Source: Litoditis marina (lineage: Eukaryota > Nematoda > Chromadorea > Rhabditida > Rhabditidae). Taken from it: DNA of 64,000 bases. The position numbers and the translations under genes were made by a program. This document shows, piece after piece, positions 47,441-57,245 of the stretch (positions are counted from its first letter, which is position 1; every line of letters begins with the position of its first letter). Location: contig OZ038433.1 in NCBI GenBank assembly GCA_964036275.1, positions 38,039,336 to 38,103,335 of the forward strand, read 5' to 3'. The notes under the pieces are model-generated. The model worked only from the letters and a program-made list of their open reading frames with translations, was not told the DNA's origin and ran no database searches.

Positions 47441-47975
47441 ACAACCATTAGTTTGAAAACAGCAAAACCCGAGAACAACACAGTAAAAAATTTCCTTTGT
47501 CTACTATTTCTGATGTGTAGAGTTTCTTCTTCCTTTCTTCCGAGCAGCATCCGGCAGCGGGAGCCCCAGTGGCTCCTACGCAGGACTCCGGTCCAACCAT
47601 CAGCGGTCCAATCCACCGCAGCAGCTCCAGTCCAGGGCATCCTCGGGGCGAACAGAGCGTTCGAATGGCTCTCCCGCCTTCCCGCCGCCCTTTTATACCC
47701 AATTTCCTACCCTGTTAGGCCATTCCTGTTAAACGTGACGGCGTGAAACTCGTCTACCCAGCTCAACCGATTTCGCTTTCTATTGCTCAACAGCCCAGCA
47801 GCAACCGATTTCGAGAAATGAATTGCACACGTTCTCTCACGTCTTAGCTGGAAAAATCGCCGGCTTCAGTTTTCGGCCCATTTTCCGGCAAAAAGTGCAA
47901 AAATGATGGAATCGGTTACAAACAAACAAACAAACAAACAAACAGACAAACCAAGTAAGCGAAATATACAAAGGA

Positions 47976-48346
47976 TCACTGGCGGTTCTCATCAGTAGAT
48001 GACCAGTGTGTATTCGATTCTTTTTAATCAAATACAGTTAGAGGTTAGAACGCAAAGATTGAGACGCAAGACCGTCTTTCATCCAAGCTAACGACCACTC
48101 TGATAGAGCGCCGTTCCAACTAGAATGAAAGCGTTCATTTTCCTCTTGAGGTGGCGTTTTGGTTTAAGCCACGCCCACTTGGTGCGCTGCCAATATCGAT
48201 TTCGGCACGTACTGTCTGATTGGACTCAGAGAACGCGCATCAACGATCAAACCATCAAGAATCAAACTAAAAGACTTAGCAATATCTTACATGCCCCTCC
48301 TTCTTTCAAGCAATTCCACTTGCGTAACATTACCCTCTCTTCACAT
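47976..48346. repeat. duplicated module B, copy 1 (371 bp)
   Basis: Near identical to 49551-49921, from 'tcactggcggttctcatcag' to 'ccctctcttcacat'. Both copies hold the same short open frame (MKAFIFLLRWRFGLSHAHLV). Both copies keep it, but this is expected from recent duplication and is not evidence of coding. Confidence 0.85.
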
Positions 48347-49221
48347 CTCCCCCCTTTCGAACCAGCACTCACACTGTGCGTTCTCAAACACTGAACACTG
48401 ACACCTCCTTGTCAAGCCAAAATAATGTGATACCAAGACCATCGAAAAATCTGCGTACACAATGTCCGAGTCCCAAGCATGGTGAATGTGCGCACACATT
48501 GACAAGCCCCTTGCCTCTCAACAACTCACGCCATTGGTATGGGCCTACTCTGCTACCTCATCCAACTTTCCGGCCGTGGTTCTGAGCTGCACCATACCGA
48601 CTAATTCTCTATACCATTTAGGTAATAGCAAAGACAAACTATTTTGCTTGACCAACCAACCAAGAGTCTCTTCCACGAGCGGAAACATCTTGTTTTCAAC
48701 TAGTGTTCATTTCACTGAAGAGTAAATTAGTTGACAGAGACTTTCTTCAAGACCGGAAACCTCATATTTGCCAACTTAGGGTTTTCTGAAAAATCAGAAT
48801 CATTGCACACTGATGACCGTGTACATCGCAAGCTTCTTGAAGATACAAGACTATCTTTGAGTATTTCCATATGAATCCCTGGACAGATTTCGAAAAGAAA
48901 AGAAAAATCGTAGGCTGACCCATTACTTCGATGCAAAAAAGTCAAAACACCTAGATTTCCTTGATCAATTGAAATTTGTTCCAGCTAGACCGTGGCAAAA
49001 ATCATATCGATACTTCGCAATTGGAATTTAATAGCATAGTCAAACCATTGCTGTGCACCCTAGACAATGCGTGCATTGGAGTGACAATCGAAGAATACAG
49101 ACTATTCCCGATGTTGTTTTGAAATCGCCAGACCGATTCTGTCAAAAACAACTTTCACGATAAACCATCGTACTCAACCATTCGAAGAAACTATCTGGAC
49201 CAGTAAGTGGTTCGGCCCCCA
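48347..49221. other. spacer between A-B duplications, no gene confirmed
   Basis: Unique sequence in this window. Several short open frames have stops and no recognisable motif. It may hold decayed retroelement sequence, but I cannot show that. Confidence 0.3.
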
Positions 49222-49550
49222 TGTCAAATTGTAGAAACTTCTTTTATTGTAGCTTGGGAAGTAATCCCTTGACGGACTACTAGGAAGGCATGACTGTTGT
49301 CTACTTTAGAGCGCGTAGTCAACATCCTTTTCCCAGCTAGGGATTCTATTGTAGTTCTACCACTACTCAAATCCTTTCTCTCTTCGGAACAAGAGATCCT
49401 AGATATCGATTACCGATGACGACAGATAGGTAGTTGCGAAATTACACAACTCCAATTCTTGAATGTGAGTAAGATTTATAGATGACTTTGATCTCGAATA
49501 ACTTCAGGATCTCATCTTAGCATTTCGAACCTTTAACACTCTATATGCTA
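49222..49550. repeat. duplicated module A, copy 2
   Basis: Copy of 42709-43037; here it runs straight into module B, giving the empty site 'tatgcta|tcactgg'. Confidence 0.85.
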
Positions 49551-49921
49551 TCACTGGCGGTTCTCATCAGTAGATGACCAGTGTGTATTCGATTCTTTTT
49601 AATCAAATACAGTTAGAGGTTAGAACGCAAAGATTGAGACGCAAGACCGTCTTTCATCCAAGCTAACGACCACTCTGATAGAGCGCCGTTCCAACTAGAA
49701 TGAAAGCGTTCATTTTCCTCTTGAGGTGGCGTTTTGGTTTAAGCCACGCCCACTTGGTGCGCTGCCAATATCGATTTCGGCACGTACTGTCTGATTGGAC
49801 TCAGAGAACGCGCATCAACGATCAAACCATCAAGAATCAAACTAAAAGACTTAGCAATATCTTACATGCCCCTCCTTCTTTCAAGCAATTCCACTTGCGT
49901 AACATTACCCTCTCTTCACAT
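49551..49921. repeat. duplicated module B, copy 2
   Basis: Copy of 47976-48346; followed directly by the TGACGTCA array. Confidence 0.85.
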
Positions 49922-50400
49922 GACGTCATTTTTGAAAAGTGCAAAGTTGACGTCACATATATTTTCAAATGATGGTGATATCTTAGAAAGGGTCAATTAA
50001 CGGTGAAACTCAATCTTACAGTGACGTATTCTGGGATTCTGGAGACCAGATGACGTCATTTTAGAAAAGTGCAAAGTTGACGTCACATATATTTTCAAAT
50101 GTGAAAATATCTCCAAAATGGTATATTAACGATGAAACTTTATCTAAATATGACTCATTCTGGAATTCAGGAGGCCAGATCCCAGATGACGTCAACTTGA
50201 AAAGAATTGACCTGAAATATGTTTTGAATGCTGAAAACTTCTTAAAAATGGTCAATTCACGATGAAACTTCATTTAAACATGACGTATTCTGGGATTCTG
50301 AAGGGCAGATAAAGTAAGTTTTTAGAACTGCAATGTTGACGTAATTTTTTTTCGAATGGTGGTAATACTTGACAAGTGGTTCATTAAGAAAACAATTTTT
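49921..50400. repeat. TGACGTCA tandem array, second part
   Basis: Three to four diverged units of the family at 42150-42708, with TGACGTCA at about 49921, 49949, 50052, 50078 and 50186. Confidence 0.7.
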
Positions 50401-50464
50401 TTCTGCACCGTACAGATCAAACCACTTCTTTACATACCTACGGCATGTATACAAAAAGAGAAAA

Positions 50465-50995
50465 ATTCATGAAAAAGTGGGGGCCCAACGACTGTGAGAT
50501 TTGTCTTCTGCTGTGCGCCCCTTAGACAGCTACTCTCAAATGGAGCAGCTACTGCTACAAAAACCGAAAAATACTAATATACTCAAGTATAACTGTTCAT
50601 TACAAACATACAAAAGTCGTAAAATATTTTCTCAAACCTGTAAACTAGAATCTACAAATCACAGATGTTAACTCAACCTAGTCAATTATGGAGTTTCTGG
50701 TTTTGTGCACAATGGTTGGAATTTTTTGTCAATACTTCAATTCTATGTGCTATAACGTTTGTCATGTTATTCAACAGTTGTTCTCTCTTTCGCAGCTGTG
50801 ACTTGTAGATTCTAGTTTACAGGTTTGAGAAAATATTTTACGACTTTTGTATGTTTGTAATGAACAGTTATACTTGAGTATATTAGTATTTTTCGGTTTT
50901 TGTAGCAGTAGCTGCTCCATTTGAGAGTAGCTGTCTAAGAGGCGCACAGCAGAAGACAAATCTCACAGTCGTTGGGCCACCACTTTTTCATGAAT
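50465..50995. repeat. fold-back element, two 200-bp arms
   Basis: Arms 50465-50664 and 50796-50995 are close to perfect reverse complements around a 131-base loop. The ends are 'attcatgaaaaagtgg'. The right arm abuts the third GC hairpin (GCGCAGCGCGGAGCGCTGCG, about 51000-51020). Confidence 0.8.
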
Positions 50996-51217
50996 CGTGC
51001 GCAGCGCGGAGCGCTGCGCAGATTAGTTTTTGTTCAAAGGTCTGCAGACAATACAAAACAGATTATTACAATTTTCTTCAAAGTACGTCGACCATTTTCT
51101 TAGATTTTTGCATGAATCACTGAAGGGCAACACGTCTACAAGATACTAAGTTCACGTTCCAAGTAGAATTTATTCAGAGGAGTTAGAGGGCCCAACGTCT
51201 CGCAAAAATGGCTTCCG

Positions 51218-51257
51218 TGCGGGGCGGCGGCGGCGGCGGCGGCTGCGGCGCCGGCGA
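51218..51257. repeat. GCG/GCC trinucleotide repeat
   Basis: (GGC)n with interruptions. In one minus-strand frame it encodes poly-Ala inside a 50-codon frame starting MPRFEEADTFVAG. There is no other evidence of a gene. Confidence 0.7.
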
Positions 51258-51554
51258 CAAAAGTGTCCGCCTCCTCAAATCTCGGCATAGTTTCGCACAA
51301 AATTAACTTATTCAAAAAATACTTACATTTTTGAAAAGCTCTAAAAAAGTTGAGGTATACGTATTTTTCAGGTATGTCTGAAATTTGAATATTACGTGTG
51401 AGAGAGCCAAAAATGGTCTCGCAAAAAATCATGGATAGACCGGTTTCGTGAAAATAAAAATGAAAGAACAGTTTAACGTGTAGTAGGAAGACGTTTTCCA
51501 ATGACGAACTCATGACAGGCGGGTACAGCTTGGTTTTCACTCCTATTCACATGT

Positions 51555-51630
51555 CTCATTGGCGGATTGGATAAACGCTCTATTCACGCACGGCGAACGA
51601 AGGTTCGATTCCTGCCTGGAGTCTAGAGTG
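51555..51630 (+). mobile_element. tRNA-like unit
   Basis: 'ggcggattggataaacgctc' resembles an A box and 'aaggttcgattcctg' is a good B box, but the acceptor ends do not pair. It is a tRNA pseudogene or SINE head. Confidence 0.4.
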
Positions 51631-51801
51631 GAGAATTTGCTATCACTTGAACGAGGTTACAACTACACCAAACGTTCTGCACTACGGCACGGTTTAAAAC
51701 TCCAATAGAAAAACATTACTTTCCTTGTTTAGCTTATTGTTCAAAAATATTATTTTTTATTAAAAATGACCGTTACTTCGTAACCATAGAAAAAGAGTTC
51801 A

Positions 51802-52130
51802 ATTAGTATAAAAAACGAGTGTAAAGAAAGTAAAGATTAGTTTTGGATAAATATGTACAAGAAATATAAAAGAAGTCCAATAAAAATATTTTGAGGAAAA
51901 TTCTAATCTCGCTTCTCTTGAAAACAACGGAGTATAAGCTAGATTATTGTGAGTCGCAGTCAGAAGTTTTCTTCCGACAACCAAAAACTCGGTATCCTTT
52001 TTTTGAAATTCTAAACCGAGCGAGATTAGAGTTTTCCTCAAAATATTTTTATTGGACTTCTTTTATATTTCTTGTACATATTTATCCAAAACTAATCTTT
52101 ACTTTCTTTACACTCGTTTTTTATACTAAT
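51802..52130. repeat. fold-back element, two 113-bp arms
   Basis: Arms 51802-51914 and 52018-52130 are reverse complements with few mismatches ('attagtataaaaaacgagtg' and onward), around a loop of about 103 bases. Confidence 0.8.
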
Positions 52131-52470
52131 ATTTCTTACATTTCCCAATTGGGCTTGTTCACAACGCGTCAAAACTTTCGTATGACGTATGACATATGAT
52201 CGCCAGAACAGACAGAATTTTCACGATGTTTTTCGTCATAGCCAGAATAAAGATGTGCCTACGGGAATATCCAATGTTTTCAATTGCACGATAAGGCTGA
52301 GACCACCCTTGTAACTTTGAGCTACTCTAAATGCATTGTGATTTCCTTGACAGTTGCTAAGCTCTCGGTTCATATAAATTATTTCTGCGGTGTGTTGACC
52401 CACAATCTGTTGCTTCCATTGATTTTGAAAACATTGTTTTTTTTTCTTTTTTCCTAATGATTTCTTTCAG

Positions 52471-52860
52471 GTCCTTTATGACATTGATTTTCCTGAATGT
52501 ATAGGAATGAAGAAACAGTTCTTGAAAGTAGCTCTGAAATTCCAACCAGACATTCTGTTCATTCTAACGAGGTGAGAGCTCTGATGCCAAAATAAGAAAT
52601 CTAAAAGTCTACAGTTTGTGTTAGTTTCTCCAATTCTACTTTGTGCCTTTTCAAGGAATTCCTTAATGACTTGGTCGCCAGATAACACATCCATCCACGA
52701 CGAGGTTTATCTAGAGGCCAAACGTCAGTTGCACAAGTATGAGGAGATCGTGAAACACAGAATTTACAATGACAATTTTGGGCGCCGGCCGCGACCCCGA
52801 AACGACCAGGTGGGGCCGACTCGCGACCCGGCCGCGACTTCGAACGCTCGCGGGTCGTGA
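52471..52860 (+). pseudogene. fragment resembling the SGNH domain of a nematode OAC acyltransferase
   Basis: Exon 52471-52571 follows TTTCTTTCAG and encodes VLYDIDFPECIGMKKQFLKV, then FQPDILFILTR. The next exon starts at 52656 after TTTTCAAG in matching phase 2 and reads NSLMTWSPDNTSIHDEVY and KRQLHKYEEIVKHRIYNDN. The pattern 'PDI.FI.TR ... D.vY.....Q......I..riy' resembles the C-terminal SGNH region of worm O-acyltransferase (OAC) membrane proteins. From about 52780 the frame enters a GC-rich palindromic repeat, and it stops at 52860. No membrane-domain exons are found upstream, where a fold-back element lies. I read it as a truncated gene fragment; the family is a tentative call from motif memory. 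Confidence 0.35.
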
Positions 52861-52880
52861 GTCGGCCTGACCTGGTCGGA
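52780..52880. repeat. GC-rich palindromic repeat (GGCCGCGACC type), copy 1
   Basis: 'ggccgcgacc' and 'cgactcgcgacccggccgcg' elements with internal pairing. A related hairpin is at 55723-55768. Confidence 0.5.
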
Positions 52881-53761
52881 AAGCCAAGTTTCTTCGCCCA
52901 GTACATAATTAGCAAAACTACTTCTCCCTATAATTCAATTTAAAGCAAATAAACATCAAAACAATAACATAATTTCATGGATATATTTATTTGAAGATAT
53001 TGATAGATTCAAACAACCAGAAACAATAGAATGCTCAACAGTGACAGAAACAAGAACAACAACAGCTAAATGCATAAGCGAAGTTAAGTTGATATTTTTC
53101 AACATTATAGAGAAATATTCGAGAACTTTAGGACAGAAAGAAGATGCAGGTTACAGGAGAACCAAAACTTCAGAACAATGATTCGAAAATTGATTTGCGT
53201 GAGAAAATAGATGATAGTGGGATCTAATCTCCATCTGTACAGATGAAATAAATATTTCAATTATAAAACAATCATTGAGCAAATTCGAGGTAACTAAGAA
53301 AAACAAATGGATAAACTACATCAATATCCATACCTATAAAACAGAGAGACAGAAAAGAGATAAATGAAACGATAGTGTGAGCGAGTTAGACTATATTCAA
53401 TCACTTGACTGGCTTGAAACGACTAGATTCTAAATTGGACAAGACTATAAGTTCATTCCATTATTACTCTTCACTTCCAACTAATGATATATGGAAGATA
53501 CTCGCGGGAACTACAGTACATCATTAACGATAACTTGAATGAGCGATTCACACGTAAAATGTATTTTTTGACTAGATGTCTTCCCATCTAGTAGCTCCAA
53601 AACCGAAATGAGGCTTTACACCTTACTGGTTCAGATTTGTGGACCTGCGGTTTTGAAGCTACTGTTTAATGTGGCCATACGAAACAGTCATTTAGTCAAC
53701 AAAAACAACATTTGGATTGACATGTTACCCGAGAACATTGTGTAGTTGCCCGAAGCTGCGT
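52881..53761. other. no gene recognised
   Basis: AT-rich sequence, possibly the 3' flank of the minus-strand exons at 53762-54375. Confidence 0.3.
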
Positions 53762-54375
53762 TCAAACAATTGACACCAGTCTAGTCTTCGAGGTGGCACA
53801 ATTGTTTTCCCATTCAACGAACCCTCTATCCTCATCCTGAAAAAACAAGTAAACAAGTTTAACATTACTCATACAGAATGATCACTCATCCCAAATGAGC
53901 AAGTACATTATTCCGATGGAAATAGGATTTTTTTGGTGATCATATGTTAGCTTTCTTGTGGTTGGAGGTTGGGTCATCACAAAGCGAGGTTTATTTCTTA
54001 TTTATAGGAGTTTAGGAATGGGTGGTGGGTCTTTATTCCATGTTTTTTTCTTGAAGGAGAAGTTTTTCTAACTAACTATAACCTAGAACCAACCCAAATT
54101 GCACGTACTAACTGGTTTCGATACACCATTTTCACAACAGAACTTCTACAAGTGACCAAGTTATCTAATTTCTTGGTAATTATCATAGGTTTGTTACCCA
54201 CAGAAAACAATAGGATATCGGATGTTTTTATCTCGGTAACCGAAAACCGAACTACAAAACAGGCTGGGTGAAACGATGAAACGCTCACCTTAATTATAAA
54301 AAAGTGCAACAATCCGGAGTTCCAAGAGAAGAGTGATAATGAATTGATGTTCGACCAGCACAAGTGACGACAAAT
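53762..54375 (-). CDS. two possible terminal exons of an unrecognised minus-strand gene
   Basis: Exon-like 54289-54375 (acceptor CTTTTTTAG, donor AAG|GTGAGC) reads ICRHLCWSNINSLSLFSWNS and so on. It joins in phase 0 to 53762-53836 (acceptor TTTTTCAG), which reads DEDRGFVEWENNCATSKTRL and ends in TGA. The HSDL2-like exon upstream (54535-54627) is also phase 0 and could splice to it, but the resulting protein does not continue HSDL2. I recognise no family. Confidence 0.25.
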
Positions 54376-54534
54376 CTAAAAAAGGTTCCGTAACAAAACG
54401 GCGAACCTGTACAATATAATATAATCATATAAGAGTCCTGCTAATTTTATCAATAAACAATATCAATAAATTTTTCGAATTTTTCTGACTAATTGGACAA
54501 CTTTACTGGTGTATATTTATTACCCCAAACCCAC

Positions 54535-54627
54535 CTTCTCAATTTCCTCCGCGGCAGTGTAGATTGTGCCGGGCAGCTTTGGGTGGGAGGTGGTCGTCTT
54601 TGCTGCCACAAGGATATTCGCACCATC
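54535..54627 (-). pseudogene. orphan exon of an HSDL2-like short-chain dehydrogenase
   Basis: The exon has an ATTCCAG acceptor and AAG|GTGGGT donor, both phase 0. It encodes 31 residues starting DGANILVAAKTTTSHPKLPG and continuing TIYTAAEEIEK. This matches the segment right after the nucleotide-binding Gly motif of hydroxysteroid dehydrogenase-like protein 2 (worm DHS-6 group). Neither the preceding GxxxGIG exon nor the following VDVRDE and NNAS exons are found within several kilobases. It is therefore most likely a duplicated gene fragment. Confidence 0.6.
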
Positions 54628-56046
54628 CTGGAATAATCGATATAGAATGAATAACTGACCTTTCCTGGATGATCTCTCGGTGACATTTCGTGAAATATCG
54701 CTTTTCGCTCATTCAAACCCGTAGAATTAGTGTTAGGGCCATATGTGCACAATGGATCCCTATACGGAATGGTTAGACTTGAATAGTCAAACCCATACAC
54801 CAGTAAGGTCTGACTAAGCGACAAAAACTAATCCGTTTTCGATGTAAACACGTGGAAATTTAGGATTTTTCTAAAAAAGTAGACCGATTTTCATCTTTTC
54901 GGCTGAAAACTAGTCTGTTTTTCAAATTTTTCTGACTATTCGGACAACCTCGCTGGTGCATGAACATACTTGAACTCACTTTTGGTTCATAGGTGGGATG
55001 CCCCCGCCAGTTTCCCAAACTTACCAAGAGGGGAACTATAGCTTCTCCCTTTTTTCACGGGGGGGGGGGATAAGTCATCAAAAATTGAACCAGCACTATC
55101 CCACCTATGTGTAGGTTGTCATCATCAGAACCAATAGAAGTGAAAATGAAATCCAAGCAGAGTGTAACCATATTTTAACTTATAAAAATTAATATTAAAC
55201 AGAAAAAATCAGTTAGCGTTTGAAATTTACAAAACGTACCTTCCATAATGAAATCATCCTTGTTTGAAATGCAGTTCCATCGATAAACCGAGCTCCCTGA
55301 ATTCCAAGTAAACACTCTGCGGCCGTATCGCTATCTAAAAAAAGCTACAGAGTGTGATACTTCTGAATGAAAATAGAATCGGAAATTACTTGATAGGTCA
55401 TTGACAGACTGAGAGCGACAAAATACTAATTTACACTATATATTATTGAATTAATTTCGATTTTTTGCAAAAAGTTGTTCGAATCGTTCTCAACCGAGCA
55501 AACGGGCGGTACACATGTACCGCCCCAATAAATAACAGCCAGAACAACCTGTGGAGCAAATATATACTACCAATTATAAGAAAACACAATAAAAACACAA
55601 AAGAATAATAATTATGTAAAACCGCACAAAAATTTCGAAATGGTTAATCCATTCCGTTTGGATACTATGCACGCGTGTAAACAGCGCATGCGCTGGTTGA
55701 GGCGTTGTTTTTTAATAAAATGAGCCGGCCGCGACCTACTGGCTGCCGCAGTTGGTCGCGGCCGGGTCGTTTAATTCTCCGAGTACATTCTCGACAATAC
55801 GCCCGGACCGAAATCTACCATCATACAATAACTGAACTCAAATATTCTGTGCTGCGAAGAACGAATCAGAAACGTGGGTGAGAAAAAACAATCGATTATG
55901 GATCCCTTCAAAAAATACCAAAACTATTCATTTGTTTACGTTCTAGCCTCAAGCACTATATTCAGCATAGTATATACACCATTCCCTCACAATGTACTTT
56001 TCATGTCAATAGTATAATCGAAACTGTCGATTTACCTGAAAGACCT
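54628..56046. other. no complete gene; one isolated exon-like stretch; GC hairpin
   Basis: A minus-strand exon-like stretch at 55250-55333 (acceptor TTTTTTTAG, donor AAG|GTACGT) reads SDTAAECLLGIQGARFIDGT, but I cannot place it. A G10 run is at about 55060. A GC hairpin of the GGCCGCGACC family is at 55723-55768. Confidence 0.3.
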
Positions 56047-56227
56047 GGCGGCATAGCAATCCCTCCAACCTCATGAGAAGTTCATATGAGTTTCTCATGA
56101 GATACCTCACGAGCTACTCGTGAACTCTCAATGTTGTAGCATAGCAATCAATAGAATCTCATGATAAGCTCGTGCAAATAGCTCATAAGGTGATCTCGTG
56201 AACTTTTGTGGGGATTGCTACGCCGCC
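56047..56227. mobile_element. 181-bp MITE
   Basis: GGCGGCATAGCAATCCC at 56047-56063 and GGGATTGCTACGCCGCC at 56211-56227 are inverted ends with one mismatch. The interior has repeated TCATGAGA/CTCATGA palindromes. Confidence 0.62.
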
Positions 56228-56298
56228 TGACGAGTGAAAACGTACTGGTAGCTTCTGTTTTGAATTGACCTCTCTAACTGAATAGCATTAAAAAGTCA

Positions 56299-56370
56299 GG
56301 GCCGGACCGGGGATCGATCCCGGGACCTCTCGCACCCTAAGCGAGAATAATACCACTAGACCATCCGGCC
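56299..56370 (-). tRNA. tRNA-Pro (AGG)
   Basis: On the minus strand the acceptor stem GGCCGGA pairs perfectly with TCCGGCC, and the discriminator base is C. The anticodon arm is CTCGC-TTAGGGT-GCGAG, giving anticodon AGG. The D arm contains TGGTCTAGTGGT (A box). The T stem CCGGG/CCCGG is intact. The T loop is ATCGATC, so position 54 is A instead of the near-universal T and the B box is weakened. The overall sequence is that of an animal tRNA-Pro. There is no intron and no CCA. Confidence 0.85.
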
Positions 56371-57230
56371 ACATTGATATCTGTCCCATCTCGGAGATAT
56401 CTCACTTTTGCCGACCGATATAGCCAGTTCACGATCGAATGGATTTGCCGCGTGTATAGTCTGTTGACGACAGAGTTGGTTCGCGAACAGATTGGGAAAA
56501 TAGGAACCATTCGAAGAAAAAGAGTCTCTCCAAGATTAATATTTATTGTTTTTTCTACTAGTTATTAATTATCACAATTAACTTATAACAGATGATAAGC
56601 ATTCACAGCGTTATTGAATGCGCGTACCTTTGTTAATCCACCAATCAGCGGTTTGATATTTGTAGTTTGATACGACACCCGCATTTTACATAGCTATTAT
56701 CCAAAAAAGGGGATATCCAGCTTGAATTACTTTTTTCACTGTGAATTACAAAACTTTACTGAATTACAAAACTTTTTTTCAATGTAATTTTCAACAAGAG
56801 TGCGGATGTTTCATGTTGGAGTACTTTTTTCTCATTTAGCATTGATAATTCAAAAAGTGCGATCCAAAATGTGGTTTGGATTTGGTTAAAGTCTGAGAAT
56901 CGGGATTGTGAGCTTTTCACATGAATAGGCTATCTCTTCTATCTGTCCTCCGCTTCATTATGTTGAAAAATCGTTCATTTTGACCGTAAACTTGTGAAGT
57001 AGGCATTACAGGCAATAATATTTTCTCACGTGTTTCCACACATCAATCCCGGAGCATTATTCAAAGTCCCTCACAAAACCGTGTTCAGAAACCCACCATT
57101 CCGTGAAAAGAACGGATTTAAACAGACAGGTTCGAAAACCTGTTCACTTTTCACGTTTGGACTTTTTAAGTCAGAGGAACGTGGGAAATTTCTTGGCATA
57201 AACTTCATTTCTCGGCTGCGATTCCAGTGA
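56371..57230. other. upstream region of the kinase gene
   Basis: No exon recognised. An ATTCCAG acceptor at 57221-57227, a few bases before the first ATG of the kinase mRNA, suggests spliced-leader addition. Confidence 0.35.
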
Positions 57231-57245
57231 ATGGTCTGTAGATGA
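57231..57245 (+). promoter_or_regulatory. four-codon upstream ORF overlapping the kinase start
   Basis: Just after the ATTCCAG acceptor, ATG GTC TGT AGA TGA (57231-57245) ends in a TGA that overlaps the kinase ATG (57242-57244) as ATGA. If the leader is added at 57227, this is the first ATG. Ribosomes would have to skip it or re-initiate, which may lower kinase output. Confidence 0.4.

Larger units (their letters stand above)
43038..47975 (-). mobile_element. 4,938-bp insertion: three head-to-tail Helitron-like units with minisatellites
   Basis: The insertion separates modules A and B, which are contiguous at 49550/49551. It sits between A (43037) and T (47976) with no target duplication. 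Read on the minus strand it begins TCC and ends CCTTG, preceded by a GC hairpin (CCCGGG..CCCGGG), as in Helitrons (5' TC, 3' hairpin, AT target), although CTTG differs from the usual CTRR. Internal junctions at 44618/44619 and 46575/46576 repeat the same end-to-start signature: hairpin GGCGGCTTTAGCCGCC, CCTTG, then TCC. The units are 43038-44618, 44619-46575 and 46576-47975. Units 2 and 3 share a block (about 45657-45815 and 47600-47770). No Rep/helicase gene is visible, so the element is non-autonomous. Confidence 0.6.

Noticed and set aside
48125..48394. Short frame MKAFIFLLRWRFGL present twice with near-identical sequence
   Set aside because: Identity is explained by the recent A-B duplication, and the frame runs into unrelated sequence at the end of each copy.
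51136..51540. 134-codon minus-strand frame with a poly-Ala stretch
   Set aside because: Poly-Ala comes from a GCC microsatellite, and the rest shows no domain or splice signal.
40468..51630. Functional tRNA genes at 40468-40556 and 51555-51630
   Set aside because: B boxes are good but acceptor and anticodon stems do not form, unlike the tRNA-Pro at 56299.
54660..54813. Extra exon upstream of the HSDL2-like exon
   Set aside because: Phases fit but the intron to 54627 would be only 32 bases, too short for normal nematode splicing, and the peptide is not HSDL2.
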